Shown here: piece after piece, positions 22,120-30,969 of the stretch
Numbering within the stretch: the first letter of the stretch is position 1
How the letters are laid out: the number at the start of each line of letters is the position of its first letter
Assembly (NCBI RefSeq): GCF_009676955.1
Contig: NZ_CP045696.1
Span: 1,495,001 to 1,559,000 of the forward strand
DNA from: Sodaliphilus pleomorphus
GTDB lineage: Bacteria; Bacteroidota; Bacteroidia; Bacteroidales; Muribaculaceae
Direction of reading: 5' to 3'
Length of the DNA stretch: 64,000 nucleotides
Position numbers and translations under genes: made by a program
Notes under the pieces: generated by a model
What the model saw: only the letters and a program-made list of their open reading frames with translations
The model's database searches: none
Told to the model about the DNA's origin: nothing

Positions 22120-23403
22120 TCACTTCAAGTCGAAGCCTATGTCGCGGCGGTAATATTTCTTGTCGAAGTCGATGATGTGCACATTGTCGTAGGACTGCTG
22201 CAGGGCCTCTTGCTTGGTGGCGCCATAGCTGGTCACGGCCAGCACGCGGCCGCCGCTGGTGAGCAGCTCGCCCTCGGGGCTGCGCTTGGTGCCCGCGTGA
22301 AACACGATGCTGTGCTGCACCTTGTCGAGCCCGGTGATGACCTTGCCCTTCTCGTAGGCCTGCGGGTAACCGCCCGACACCATCATCACCGTCACGGCAT
22401 AGCGCGGGTCGATCTCGACCGTGGTTGTCGAGAGCTGGCCACGGGCTGCAGCCAGCAGCAGGGCCACCAGGTCGCTCTTGAGACGCGGCATCACCACCTC
22501 GGTCTCGGGGTCGCCCATGCGGCAGTTGTACTCAATCACATAGGGGTCGCCCTCCACATTGATGAGGCCGAAGAAGATGAAGCCCGTGTAGGGCAGTTTC
22601 TCCTGGGCCAGGCCTGCGATGGTGGGCTCGATGATGCGTGCCTTCACCTTGGCCATGAAGGCCTCGTCGGCAAAGCTCACGGGCGACACGCTGCCCATGC
22701 CGCCGGTGTTGAGCCCCTTGTCGTGCTCACCCACCCGCTTGTAGTCCTTGGCCACAGGCAGCAGGCGATAGTCCTTGCCGTCGGTCACCACAAAGACCGA
22801 GCACTCGATGCCCTTGAGAAACTGCTCGATCACCACCGTGGCGCTCGACTTGCCGAAGAGGCCGCCCAGCATCTCCCTGAGCTCCACCTTGGCCTGCTCA
22901 AGCGTGGGCACAATGAGCACGCCCTTGCCGGCAGCCAGGCCGTCGGCCTTGAGCACATAGGGCGCACGCTGCTTCTCGAGAAAGTCGTAGCCCTGCTCAA
23001 GCGTGGCTGCCGTCACGCTCAGGTATTGGGCCGTGGGTATACCGTGGCGCTGCATGAAGCCCTTGGCAAAGTCCTTGCTGCCCTCGAGCTGCGCGCCCAG
23101 CCGCGAGGGGCCTATCACCATCACGTGGCTCAGCTCCTTGCGGGTCTTGAAGTAGTCGGCAATGCCGGCCACCAGCGGGTCCTCGTTGCCCACCACCAGC
23201 ATGTCGATGCCCTTGTCGAGGGCTGCCTTGCCCACGGCGTCAAAGTCGACGGGCGACAGCGCCAGGTTCTCGCCATACTGTGCCGTGCCTGCATTGCCAG
23301 GGGCAATATACAGCTTGTCGAGCAACTCACTTTGACTCAATTTCCACGCAATAGCGCACTCACGGCCGCCTGAGCCCAGCAGCAATATTTTCACCTTGTC
23401 CAT
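22120..23403 (-). CDS. purD: Phosphoribosylamine-glycine ligase
   Basis: Catalyses the second step of purine synthesis, joining glycine to phosphoribosylamine with ATP. The 427-residue protein has the standard layout: an N-terminal domain opening with [17 protein letters not shown], an ATP-grasp domain with [13 protein letters not shown] and [13 protein letters not shown], the PurD signature [13 protein letters not shown], and a C-terminal domain containing VMMVSGGYP. Length is normal. The start at 23403 matches the conserved N-terminus; a longer frame to 23490 has no family support. A TACTTTTG -7-like box lies at 23453-23446. Confidence 0.97.
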   Translation of the reverse strand: MDKVKILLLGSGGRECAIAWKLSQSELLDKLYIAPGNAGTAQYGENLALSPVDFDAVGKAALDKGIDMLVVGNEDPLVAGIADYFKTRKELSHVMVIGPSRLGAQLEGSKDFAKGFMQRHGIPTAQYLSVTAATLEQGYDFLEKQRAPYVLKADGLAAGKGVLIVPTLEQAKVELREMLGGLFGKSSATVVIEQFLKGIECSVFVVTDGKDYRLLPVAKDYKRVGEHDKGLNTGGMGSVSPVSFADEAFMAKVKARIIEPTIAGLAQEKLPYTGFIFFGLINVEGDPYVIEYNCRMGDPETEVVMPRLKSDLVALLLAAARGQLSTTTVEIDPRYAVTVMMVSGGYPQAYEKGKVITGLDKVQHSIVFHAGTKRSPEGELLTSGGRVLAVTSYGATKQEALQQSYDNVHIIDFDKKYYRRDIGFDLK

Positions 23404-23611
23404 TGTTAAAATTACTGTTTTACTACCGCATTTCCCGGTTGTGTGCAAAAGTATAAAATTTATCGCACATTGAGAAGTGTAGACCTCCAAAATGAGCGCC
23501 TCGCCCGCCCTGCTCGTGCCCGGCAGGCTCGGCTGCTCTCCCCAAAGATGCCAAAACGAGGGCCCGCGACCCCAGTCGCAGGCCCCCGCTCTGTTTCATT
23601 GTCCAAGCTCG

Positions 23612-25339
23612 CTACTGGTCGCCGGCAGTAGACGAGTTGCCGTTCTCATTGCTGCCGTCGTTGCGTTTCCAGCTCTTGCGGCGGCCGCGCACGATGGGCA
23701 CCTCGGCATCCTTGCCCAACGTGGGCTCGCGGTGCTGCAGCACTTGCCGGGCAAACTTCTCGCTGTGGAAGAAGGCATCGCGGTCGAGCAGACTCTCGTG
23801 GCGCTCGTGGCGCTCCTCGCGGCGTTGCTCGCGGCGGCGGTCACGCTCGTCGCGGTTGCGGTCGAAGCGGCGTGGCTTGCGCGGTTGCTCGTCGTCGCGG
23901 TCAACACGGCCTTTCTTGTCGCGGTCGAAGCGGCGCGGCTTGCGCGGCTGCTCGTCGTCGCGGTCGACACGGTCGACACGGCCTTTCTTATCGCGGTCGA
24001 AGCGGCGCGGCTTGCCGCCGTCACGCTCGCCACGGCCCTTCTTGTCGCGGTCGAAGCGGCGGCGCGGCTTGCCGCCATCGTCATGCGACTCGGCATCGCC
24101 GTCGCCGCCGTAGGTCTCCTTGAAGGGCCTGCGCGCACCGCGGTCCTTGTCGCTGGCACGGAAGCCCTCGTTGCGCAGGGTGCCGCCGGCACGCTTCATG
24201 TCCTTGTAGGACCCGTCGAAAATCACATACTCGCGCAGCTCGCACTCCAGGTCGCCGTTGAGCAGCGGGTAGGTCACCGAGGGGTGCAGCCCGATGAGGC
24301 TGGTGAGCTCCTTGTCGTAGGTGATGAGCCAGGCCTGATAGCCGCGAAACACCTTCTTGAGCTTTTGCCCTATGCTCTCGTAGAGGCCTGCGATGTCGTC
24401 GGGCCTGAGCCGCTCGCCATAGGGCGGGTTGGTGATCACATAGCCCTTCTCGGGAGCCTCCTCCAGCTCGCGCAGGTCTTGCTGCCTCACCTCGATCATC
24501 TTGCCCAGGCCGGCGCTCTTCACGTTGGCCTCGGCTATGGCCACAGCCTGCACAGCGATGTCGCTGCCATATATCTTGTAGCCAAACTCCCGCTCGCCCG
24601 AGTCGTCGTTGTAGATTTTGCTGTACAGCTCGGGGTCGTAGTCGCTCCAGCGCTGAAACGCAAAGTCGTTGCGGTACACGCCGGGGTTGATGTTGGCAGC
24701 AATCAGGGCTGCCTCGATCAGGAAGGTGCCCGAGCCGCACATGGGGTCGACCAGGTTGCACTGGCCGTGCCACCCGCTGAGCTTGATGATGCCGGCGGCC
24801 AGCACCTCGTTGATGGGGGCATCGGTCTGCGCCACGCGCCAGCCGCGCTTGTAGAGCGGCTCGCCCGACGAGTCGAGCGAAAGCGTGACCTCGTCGCCCG
24901 AGATGTGCACGTCGAGACGCAAGTCGGGCGCGTTGAGCCTTATCGAGGGCCTGCTCCCCTCGGCCTCCATAAAGTAGTCGGCAATGGCGTCTTTCACACG
25001 ATAGGTGACAAATCGCGAGTGGCGGAAGCTCTCGCTGTATACCGTAGAGTCGATGGCAAACGTGTCGGTAGCCTGCATGATCGTGCTCCAGTCGAAGCGC
25101 TTCACTTTTTCATAGAGGTCGTCGGCATCGGCCGAGCGGAACTTGTAGATGGGCTTGAGCACGCGCAGTGCCGTGTGCAGGCAGAAGTTGGCGCGATACA
25201 TCATCTCTTTGTCGCCAGTGAAGGAGACCATGCGCTTGCCTTGCTGCACATCTTGGGCGCCCAGCTCCTTCAGCTCGTCGCTCAATACGCCCTCCAGACC
25301 CTGGAAGGTCTTGGCCACCATTTCAAAATTTTCACTCAT
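23612..25339 (-). CDS. THUMP-domain RNA guanine-N2 methyltransferase with charged repeat tail
   Basis: A 575-residue methyltransferase of the RlmL/TrmN group, probably acting on 23S rRNA. The N-terminal THUMP region (about 1-160) is followed by the methyltransferase fold with motif I LVDPMCGSGTFLIEAAL (about residue 200) and catalytic motif NPPYGERL (about 305). It ends where RlmK would begin in the E. coli RlmKL fusion, so it is the single-domain form. After about residue 390 comes a very basic and acidic low-complexity tail with three copies of RRFDRDKKGR plus variants, then Arg/Glu-rich runs such as RRREQRREERHERHE. Such tails often bind RNA. The tail is encoded by near-identical DNA repeats and may vary in length. 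Confidence 0.9.
   Translation of the reverse strand: MSENFEMVAKTFQGLEGVLSDELKELGAQDVQQGKRMVSFTGDKEMMYRANFCLHTALRVLKPIYKFRSADADDLYEKVKRFDWSTIMQATDTFAIDSTVYSESFRHSRFVTYRVKDAIADYFMEAEGSRPSIRLNAPDLRLDVHISGDEVTLSLDSSGEPLYKRGWRVAQTDAPINEVLAAGIIKLSGWHGQCNLVDPMCGSGTFLIEAALIAANINPGVYRNDFAFQRWSDYDPELYSKIYNDDSGEREFGYKIYGSDIAVQAVAIAEANVKSAGLGKMIEVRQQDLRELEEAPEKGYVITNPPYGERLRPDDIAGLYESIGQKLKKVFRGYQAWLITYDKELTSLIGLHPSVTYPLLNGDLECELREYVIFDGSYKDMKRAGGTLRNEGFRASDKDRGARRPFKETYGGDGDAESHDDGGKPRRRFDRDKKGRGERDGGKPRRFDRDKKGRVDRVDRDDEQPRKPRRFDRDKKGRVDRDDEQPRKPRRFDRNRDERDRRREQRREERHERHESLLDRDAFFHSEKFARQVLQHREPTLGKDAEVPIVRGRRKSWKRNDGSNENGNSSTAGDQ
23845..24075. repeat. Tandem coding repeats in the methyltransferase tail
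   Basis: The block holds several near-identical units containing CTTGTCGCGGTCGAAGCGGC (for example starting near 23914, 23988 with one change, and 24043), interleaved with repeated GGTTGCTCGTCGTCGCGGTC-like segments. They encode the RRFDRDKKGR motifs on the minus strand and are prone to length change. Confidence 0.75.
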
Positions 25340-25436
25340 CGTGTTGATTTATTTTTATTTAGGTAAAATATCAAGTAGAAAAATGTTGCGGGTGCAAAGT
25401 TACGGCAACTCGTGCTAAGAGAAAAGAGAAGCCCCC

Positions 25437-26357
25437 CTATTTTTTTTGTGCCGCCACATTGCTGGGCTTTGCCTGCACGCGGTGCTCGCCAGGGGCCACA
25501 TCGGTGGTGACCCAGATGTTGCCGCCCACCACGGCATTGTCGCCCACATGGATGCGGCCCAGTATGGTGGCATTGCTGTAGATGATCACGTTGTTGCCTA
25601 TGATGGGGTGCCGTGGCACGCCCTTCACGGGATTGCCGCTCTCGTCGAGGGCAAAGCTGCGGGCACCCAGCGTCACGCCCTGGTACAACTTCACATTGTC
25701 GCCTATGATGGTGGTGGCGCCTATCACCACGCCCGTGCCGTGGTCGATGGCAAAGTGGCGCCCTATGCTGGCACCCGGGTGGATGTCGATGCCCGTCTCG
25801 TTGTGGGCCAGCTCGGTCATCATGCGCGGTATGATGGGCACCCCGGCAGCCATAAACTCATGGGCCAGCCGGTAGTTGGTGATGGCCTTGACCGACGGGT
25901 AGCAGTATATCACCTCCTCGTAGCTCGTGGCCGCCGGGTCGCCGTTGTAGATGGCCTCGACGTCGTCGTGCAGCACACTGCGCAACTCGGGCAGGCTGTT
26001 GATGAAGCGGCGGGTGATGGCCTCGGCCCGCGCAAAGATGTCGCCCAGGTCGGTCTTGTCGCAGGGCCGGTCAAAGCACAGGCCTGCTGCCACCTGCGAC
26101 TCGAGCATGGCCTTGAGCCGCTCGCACTGCAGCCCTATCACATACTCCAGGTTGTAGCTGTTCACATTGTCGCAGCCGAAAAAACCGGGGAAAAGCAACT
26201 CGCGACACACGGCGACAATCTGCTTTATCATGTCTTGACTGGGCAGCGGCTCGCTGCCGAAACGCATGTGGCACATGCGCTGTGTGGTGGAGACGTTGGC
26301 CAGCTTGTGCACTGTGGCCTTGAGCTCGGCCTCGTTGATATAAGTATTGTCACCCAT
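25437..26357 (-). CDS. cysE: Serine O-acetyltransferase (EpsC type)
   Basis: Makes O-acetylserine from serine and acetyl-CoA, the precursor of cysteine. The 306-residue protein has an extended N-terminal helical domain (about 1-170), as in EpsC-type enzymes, then a left-handed beta-helix of hexapeptide repeats (GIDIHPGASIGRHFAIDHG, GATTIIGDNVKLYQGVTLG). The catalytic His and Asp lie in IDHGTGVV and IDIHPGA. The C-terminus ends after IWVTTDVAPGEHRV. It is transcribed away from the DUF4254 operon, and the two promoters share the 26358-26457 gap (candidate -7 TAACTTTG at 26394-26387). Confidence 0.92.
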   Translation of the reverse strand: MGDNTYINEAELKATVHKLANVSTTQRMCHMRFGSEPLPSQDMIKQIVAVCRELLFPGFFGCDNVNSYNLEYVIGLQCERLKAMLESQVAAGLCFDRPCDKTDLGDIFARAEAITRRFINSLPELRSVLHDDVEAIYNGDPAATSYEEVIYCYPSVKAITNYRLAHEFMAAGVPIIPRMMTELAHNETGIDIHPGASIGRHFAIDHGTGVVIGATTIIGDNVKLYQGVTLGARSFALDESGNPVKGVPRHPIIGNNVIIYSNATILGRIHVGDNAVVGGNIWVTTDVAPGEHRVQAKPSNVAAQKK

Positions 26358-26402
26358 AACTGTGTATCGTAACTTTAAGAACGATGCAAAGTTAATGCTT
26401 TT

Positions 26403-26434
26403 TTTGATATTGCGGGCAATTTAATGTACCTTTG
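26403..26434 (+). promoter_or_regulatory. Promoter of the DUF4254-glycosyltransferase operon
   Basis: TTTG (26403-26406), a 20-base spacer and TACCTTTG (26427-26434) match the consensus well. The ATG at 26458 lies 23 bases downstream. Confidence 0.85.
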
Positions 26435-26457
26435 CACCACACCCAAACGATGAAATC

Positions 26458-27063
26458 ATGACACTTGTAGACACTTGCAACAAGATATTCAACGACACGG
26501 TAGCACGCTATCACGTCACCGACGACGTCGACGCCCCGCTCCACAACCCCTATGCGCAGGGCACTATCGAGCACGACCTGTGTGCCAAGGCCTGGATCGA
26601 CGCCGTGCAGTGGCATCTGGAGGACATCATACGCGACCCCGACATCGACCCCGTGGCTGCCCTGGCCCTGAAGCGCCGCATCGACAAGAGCAACCAAGAC
26701 CGCACCGACCTGGTCGAGAAAATCGACACCTACTTGCGCACGCGCTATGCCGGCGTCGAGCCGCTGCCGCAAGCCACCATCAACACCGAGAGCCCGGCCT
26801 GGGCCATCGACCGCCTGTCGATACTGGCACTCAAAATCTATCACATGCAGGAGCAGGCCACGCGCCCCGACGCCACCCCCGACCACCGCGCACGCTGCAA
26901 GGCCAAGCTCGACGTGCTGCTTGAGCAGCGTGCCGACCTCTCGACAGCCATCACCCAGCTGCTCGACGACATCGCCGCCGGTCGCAAGTACATGAAAGTG
27001 TACCGCCAAATGAAGATGTACAACGACCCGGCCACCAACCCTGTACTCTATGGCAAGAAATAG
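26458..27063 (+). CDS. DUF4254 family protein
   Basis: A 201-residue soluble protein matching the DUF4254 family, common in Bacteroidetes and usually next to a family 9 glycosyltransferase, as here. Conserved features include the N-terminal HNPY segment, the acidic HDLCAKAWIDAVQWHLEDIIRDP stretch, here seen around residues 40-60, and IDKSNQDRTDLVEKID. The chain is mostly helical with no signal peptide or catalytic motif. Its function is unknown. The downstream glycosyltransferase start overlaps its 3' end by 14 bases, which implies translational coupling and a joint role in glycan assembly. Confidence 0.9.
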   Translation: MTLVDTCNKIFNDTVARYHVTDDVDAPLHNPYAQGTIEHDLCAKAWIDAVQWHLEDIIRDPDIDPVAALALKRRIDKSNQDRTDLVEKIDTYLRTRYAGVEPLPQATINTESPAWAIDRLSILALKIYHMQEQATRPDATPDHRARCKAKLDVLLEQRADLSTAITQLLDDIAAGRKYMKVYRQMKMYNDPATNPVLYGKK

Positions 27064-28090
27064 CCACAACGACTTGCCCCGCAACGTGCTGGTGATACGC
27101 TTCTCGGCGCTGGGCGACGTGGCCATAGCCATACCGGTGCTCTACTCGATGTGCCGGGCCTACCCCCACACACGCTTTGTCATGCTCACCCGCCCCTGGC
27201 CGGCCGGCATGCTCATCGAGCGCCCGGCCAACCTGGTGGTTGTCGACGCCGAGGTCACGACCGACTACAAGGGCGCCGCCGGCATGCTCAGGCTCGCTGC
27301 CGAGTTGCGCAAGCACTACCACATCGACGCCGTGGCCGACCTGCACGACGTGCTGCGCTCTTGGCTCATCGATGCCTCGATGCGCCTGCACGGCATTGCC
27401 GTGGCGCGCATCGACAAGGGCCGCCGCGAGAAGCGCGCCCTGTGCAAGGGCAGGCTGCACCGCCAGCTCGCCAGCTCGCACGACCGCTATGTGGCCGTGT
27501 TTGAGCGCCTGGGCTTCGACTACAGCGAGACCTTCGAAGGGTTCTCCCACATCAGTAGCCCGAAATTGCCGGCCCGCGACACCGGCGAGCGCTGGATAGC
27601 CATTGCCCCCTTCTCGCAACACAAGGGCAAGGTCTACCCCATGCCCCTGCTCGAGCAAGTGATAGGGCAGGTGGCTGCCTGGCCCCGGGTGCGCATCTTC
27701 CTCTTCGGCGGCGGCAGCCAGGAGAAGCAGGAGCTGCACCGCCTGGCCGTCAAGTACCCCCACACCCTGTCGATGGCCGAGCTCAAGCACAACTTTGTCG
27801 ACGAGTTTGCACTCATGGCAGCCTGCGACGTGATGGTGACTATGGACTCGGCCAACATGCACATGGCCTCGCTCGCAGGCACCCCCGTGGTATCGATATG
27901 GGGCGCCACCCACCCCTACTGCGGCTTCATGGGCTGGCGGCAGCCCCCCGAGAGCGCCGTGCAGCTCGAGCTCGACTGCAGGCCGTGCTCGGTATTCGGG
28001 CAGCGCCCGTGCAAGTATGGCGACTACCGCTGCATGACGGGCATCAAGCCCGAAACCATTGTAGAAAAGATAAAACAAACTATTGCATAG
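27050..28090 (+). CDS. Glycosyltransferase family 9 (heptosyltransferase-like)
   Basis: A 346-residue inverting GT-B glycosyltransferase resembling ADP-heptose:LPS heptosyltransferases. The N-terminal domain starts with VLVIRFSALGDVAIAIPVL, the hallmark of the family. The C-terminal nucleotide-sugar site has DVMVTMDSANMHMASLAG and TPVVSIWGATHPYCGF. It probably adds a core sugar to lipopolysaccharide at the inner membrane. The sugar is not predictable. It overlaps the DUF4254 gene and is followed 4 bases later by a sugar-nucleotide epimerase gene. Confidence 0.92.
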   Translation: MARNSHNDLPRNVLVIRFSALGDVAIAIPVLYSMCRAYPHTRFVMLTRPWPAGMLIERPANLVVVDAEVTTDYKGAAGMLRLAAELRKHYHIDAVADLHDVLRSWLIDASMRLHGIAVARIDKGRREKRALCKGRLHRQLASSHDRYVAVFERLGFDYSETFEGFSHISSPKLPARDTGERWIAIAPFSQHKGKVYPMPLLEQVIGQVAAWPRVRIFLFGGGSQEKQELHRLAVKYPHTLSMAELKHNFVDEFALMAACDVMVTMDSANMHMASLAGTPVVSIWGATHPYCGFMGWRQPPESAVQLELDCRPCSVFGQRPCKYGDYRCMTGIKPETIVEKIKQTIA

Positions 28091-28094
28091 CATC

Positions 28095-29111
28095 ATGGCA
28101 AAGAGAATACTGGTGACCGGCGCCGGCGGCTTCATAGGCGGCTTCATCGTGGCCGAGGCGCTCAGGCACGGCTACGAGACCTGGGCGGCAGTGCGCCACT
28201 CCACAAGTCGCGAGTTCCTGCGCGACGAGCGCATCCACTTCATCGAGCTCGACTTTGGCCACCCCGGGCAGGTCGAGACAGCACTGCAGGCCGCCATCGA
28301 CGAGATGGGCGGCAAGTGGCACTATGTGGTGCACAACCTGGGTGCCACCAAGGCCCCCAACTACCAGGCCTTTGAGCGAGTGAACTACGGCTACCTGAAA
28401 ATCATGGTCGACACCCTCAAGCGGCTCAAGGCCGAGCCCGAGACCTTCCTGCTCATGAGCAGCCTGAGCGTGATGGGGGCCGGCGACGAGAAAAACTACA
28501 CCCCCTTCAAGACGAGCGACGACCCGGTGCCCAACACCCAATACGGCCTGTCGAAGGCCAAGGCCGAGAACTACCTCACCACCTTCAACCCCGACTTCCC
28601 CTACACCATATTCCGCTGCACAGGCGTCTACGGCCCCCACGAGCGCGACTACTACTTGATGATGAAGACCATAAAGCACGGCTTCGACTTCAGTGTGGGC
28701 TTCAAGAAGCAGATGCTCACCTTCATCTATGTCAAGGACCTGGCTGCAGCCGTGATCAAGGCACTCGAGGCCGGCCCCAAGCGTCGCGCCTACTTCCTGA
28801 GCGAGGACCGTGCCTACAGCCAGCAGCAATTTCGCCGCATCGTGCTGCGCGAGCTGCACAAGAAGCTGGTCATCCCCATCACCTGCCCGCTGTGGCTGCT
28901 GCGCGTCGTCTGCTTCGCCGGCAGCCTCTACACCCAGCTCACCGGCAAGGGCACGCCGCTCAACAACGACAAGTACAACATCTTGAAGCAGCGCAACTGG
29001 ATGTGCGACACCACCCTCACCAAGCGCGAGCTGGGCTTCACCCCGCAATACGACCTCGAGCGAGGCCTGCACGAGACCATCGCCTGGTACAGGCAGGCCG
29101 GCTGGCTATAG
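28095..29111 (+). CDS. NAD-dependent epimerase/dehydratase
   Basis: A 338-residue extended short-chain dehydrogenase. The Rossmann motif is TGAGGFIGGF near residue 8. The catalytic triad is visible as Ser in LMSSLSVMG and the Tyr-xxx-Lys pair in QYGLSKAKAE. The C-terminal half (MLTFIYVKDLAAAVIKAL) binds the sugar nucleotide or an analogous substrate. The exact substrate is unknown; sugar nucleotides are likely from the operon. The ATG at 28095 is chosen over a TTG at 28083. It is the last gene of the 26458-29111 operon and faces aroK, whose stop lies 5 bases away on the other strand. Confidence 0.9.
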   Translation: MAKRILVTGAGGFIGGFIVAEALRHGYETWAAVRHSTSREFLRDERIHFIELDFGHPGQVETALQAAIDEMGGKWHYVVHNLGATKAPNYQAFERVNYGYLKIMVDTLKRLKAEPETFLLMSSLSVMGAGDEKNYTPFKTSDDPVPNTQYGLSKAKAENYLTTFNPDFPYTIFRCTGVYGPHERDYYLMMKTIKHGFDFSVGFKKQMLTFIYVKDLAAAVIKALEAGPKRRAYFLSEDRAYSQQQFRRIVLRELHKKLVIPITCPLWLLRVVCFAGSLYTQLTGKGTPLNNDKYNILKQRNWMCDTTLTKRELGFTPQYDLERGLHETIAWYRQAGWL

Positions 29112-29116
29112 GCCGG

Positions 29117-29659
29117 CTACAGCACAGTGCGCAGCAGGGTGGCCAGCTCGCGTGCCGTGGCCACCGTCTCGCGCGCCGTCTCGATGCGGGTGGAGTCAAA
29201 CCGCAGCTGTGCCTGGCTGTAGCAGGGCTCGCGGCGCGCCTGGTTCTCCTTCACATAGCGCAGAATTTCGCTATCCTGCATCGCGGCTATGAGCGGGCGC
29301 TTGGCCTTCTGCTCGGGCAGGGCCAGGCGGGCGGCAATGCGCTCGGGGCTGGTCGTGAGCCATATCGTGAGGCCCGCGCCGTTCATGAGCTCCATGTTGC
29401 CAGGCCAGGTAGGGGTGCCGCCGCCGCAGGCCACGACACTGCCCGTCGCCGAGGCCGCCACCTCGACAAGCGCACGGCGCTCGATCTCGCGGAAGCCTCG
29501 CTCGCCGCGTTGCTTGAAAATGAGCGATATCGGGGCCTCGCACCGCTCCTCGATGTAGTCGTCGAGGTCGACAAAGGGCACGCCCAGCTCGGCAGCCAGC
29601 GCAGCCCCGAGCGTGGTCTTGCCACAACCCATGTATCCGATAAGAAATATTGTAGTCAT
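29117..29659 (-). CDS. aroK: Shikimate kinase
   Basis: Phosphorylates shikimate in the aromatic amino acid pathway. The 180-residue protein has the Walker A loop GYMGCGKTT at about residues 8-16, the shikimate-binding DLDDYIEE, GERGFREIE and CGGGTP motifs, and the lid region PLIA. Length is normal. A long upstream extension of the frame to 30442 runs antisense to the RNase H gene and is not real; the ATG at 29659 is the natural start. It is convergent with the epimerase gene and divergent from the RNase H gene. Confidence 0.95.
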   Translation of the reverse strand: MTTIFLIGYMGCGKTTLGAALAAELGVPFVDLDDYIEERCEAPISLIFKQRGERGFREIERRALVEVAASATGSVVACGGGTPTWPGNMELMNGAGLTIWLTTSPERIAARLALPEQKAKRPLIAAMQDSEILRYVKENQARREPCYSQAQLRFDSTRIETARETVATARELATLLRTVL

Positions 29660-29682
29660 CCAGTTTTTTCGCTTGCAGGCAG

Positions 29683-29710
29683 CAAATGTAAGCAAAAAAT
29701 CGTAACTTTG
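29683..29710. promoter_or_regulatory. Divergent -7 boxes of aroK and the RNase H gene
   Basis: TACATTTG on the minus strand (29690-29683) points to aroK. TAACTTTG on the plus strand (29703-29710) points to the RNase H gene. Matching -33 elements are weak. The two promoters overlap back to back. Confidence 0.55.
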
Positions 29711-29743
29711 TAAAATTACTAACCGAAATCGACACAAAGCATT

Positions 29744-30388
29744 ATGGGCAAACGCAAGTGGTACGTCGTGTGGGAAGGCACCGAGCCAGGCATATGCGAG
29801 ACGTGGGAGGAGTGCCGGCAGCGCGTGGAGCACGTGCCCCACGCCCGCTACAAGTCGTTCAACACCCGTGAAGAGGCCATCGTGGCCTTCCGCAACAACG
29901 GCGACGACGATGCAGCCCTCATCAGGGCCATCGCCAACGCCCCCACCACTACTGTCGTGAACTATGCCGCCATACCCGAGATCTACCCCGGCAGCGTGGC
30001 CGTCGACGGCGCCTGCAGCGGCAACCCGGGGCTCATGGAGTATCGCGGCGTCGACATCTTCTCGGGCAAAGAGCTCTTTCGCCAGGGCCCCTATCCCGAC
30101 GGCACCAACAACGTGGCCGAGTTCCTGGCCATCGTGCACGCCCTGGCCTGGCTCAACAACCAGGGCAAGACCATGACCGCCGTGTACACCGACAGCCGCA
30201 ACGCCCTGCTGTGGGTGAAAAAAAAGCACTGCAACACCAAGTTGGCCCGCACCGGCCGCAACGAGAAGCTCTTTGAGATCATCGCACGCGCCGAGCGCTG
30301 GCTGGCAACCCACGACTACAAGAACTTTGTGATCAAGTGGCAAACTGACAAGTGGGGCGAGTGCCCTGCCGATTTTGGCCGCAAGTGA
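29744..30388 (+). CDS. Ribonuclease H with N-terminal viroplasmin-like domain
   Basis: A 214-residue RNase H. Residues 1-50 form the small RNA/DNA-hybrid binding domain of viroplasmin type (KWYVVWEGTEPGICETWEEC, YKSFNTREEA). The RNase H fold follows, with the carboxylates Asp in VAVDGACSGNPG, Glu in TNNVAEFLAI and Asp in VYTDSRNA, and a final acidic region after TDKWGECPAD. This matches the usual Bacteroidetes RNase H and removes RNA from RNA-DNA hybrids. It is transcribed divergently from aroK. Confidence 0.92.
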   Translation: MGKRKWYVVWEGTEPGICETWEECRQRVEHVPHARYKSFNTREEAIVAFRNNGDDDAALIRAIANAPTTTVVNYAAIPEIYPGSVAVDGACSGNPGLMEYRGVDIFSGKELFRQGPYPDGTNNVAEFLAIVHALAWLNNQGKTMTAVYTDSRNALLWVKKKHCNTKLARTGRNEKLFEIIARAERWLATHDYKNFVIKWQTDKWGECPADFGRK

Positions 30389-30447
30389 CAGGCAGGCACA
30401 GTTTTTGCCCCTCGAGTAAACTATATTTTTATGTTGAAACAATAAAG

Positions 30448-30963
30448 ATGAGATATCGAAACGAAGACGATAAATGCTACGGAGTGGCGGGCATGACCAT
30501 TGGGCTGTCGATATTTGACGCCTCCGACTTGTACACCGGCGTCACGCTCGATGCCGACGGGCTCGACTGCATCCAGTTCACTCCCGAGTTTTTCTTCAGC
30601 GGCAACCCCCGCATCAATGCCAAGCAGTCGTGGCAGTGCATCTACTCCCACTATCAAATATCGATGGGCCTCATCATTGCCGACACCGTGTGCCGCAAGA
30701 TGCTGCTCGACCACGGCACGATCGACCGCAAGAGCAAAAAAGCCCTGCTCGACGCCATGGCCGAGGAAGGCAAGGAACTGTGCCAGCTCGAACGCGACGA
30801 GGTGGAACCCATCTTTGACAAGTACTTCTCCCACCTGGTGAAGGTGTTTTCCAACGCCGACATACGCAAGGCCATCGACGAGATGGTGGCCCTGCTCAAG
30901 GAGCACCGCAGCTTCAGCCGCAGCGAGATCAACGACATCCTGCACCAGCTCTCAATACTGTGA
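30448..30963 (+). CDS. Conserved hypothetical protein
   Basis: A 171-residue soluble protein that I do not recognise. The N-terminal half is mixed (GVAGMTIGLSIFDASDLYTG). The C-terminal half is helical and acidic (LDAMAEEGKELCQLERDEVE, then VALLKEHRSFSRSEINDIL). No signal peptide or metal motif is seen. It lies 6 bases before a glycosyltransferase gene on the same strand and is probably co-transcribed with it. Confidence 0.75.
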   Translation: MRYRNEDDKCYGVAGMTIGLSIFDASDLYTGVTLDADGLDCIQFTPEFFFSGNPRINAKQSWQCIYSHYQISMGLIIADTVCRKMLLDHGTIDRKSKKALLDAMAEEGKELCQLERDEVEPIFDKYFSHLVKVFSNADIRKAIDEMVALLKEHRSFSRSEINDILHQLSIL

Positions 30964-30969
30964 GTTCTC

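Noticed and set aside
29660..30442. N-terminal extension of shikimate kinase
   Set aside because: It is antisense to the RNase H gene and unlike any kinase domain. The P-loop at residue 8 from 29659 is the normal position.
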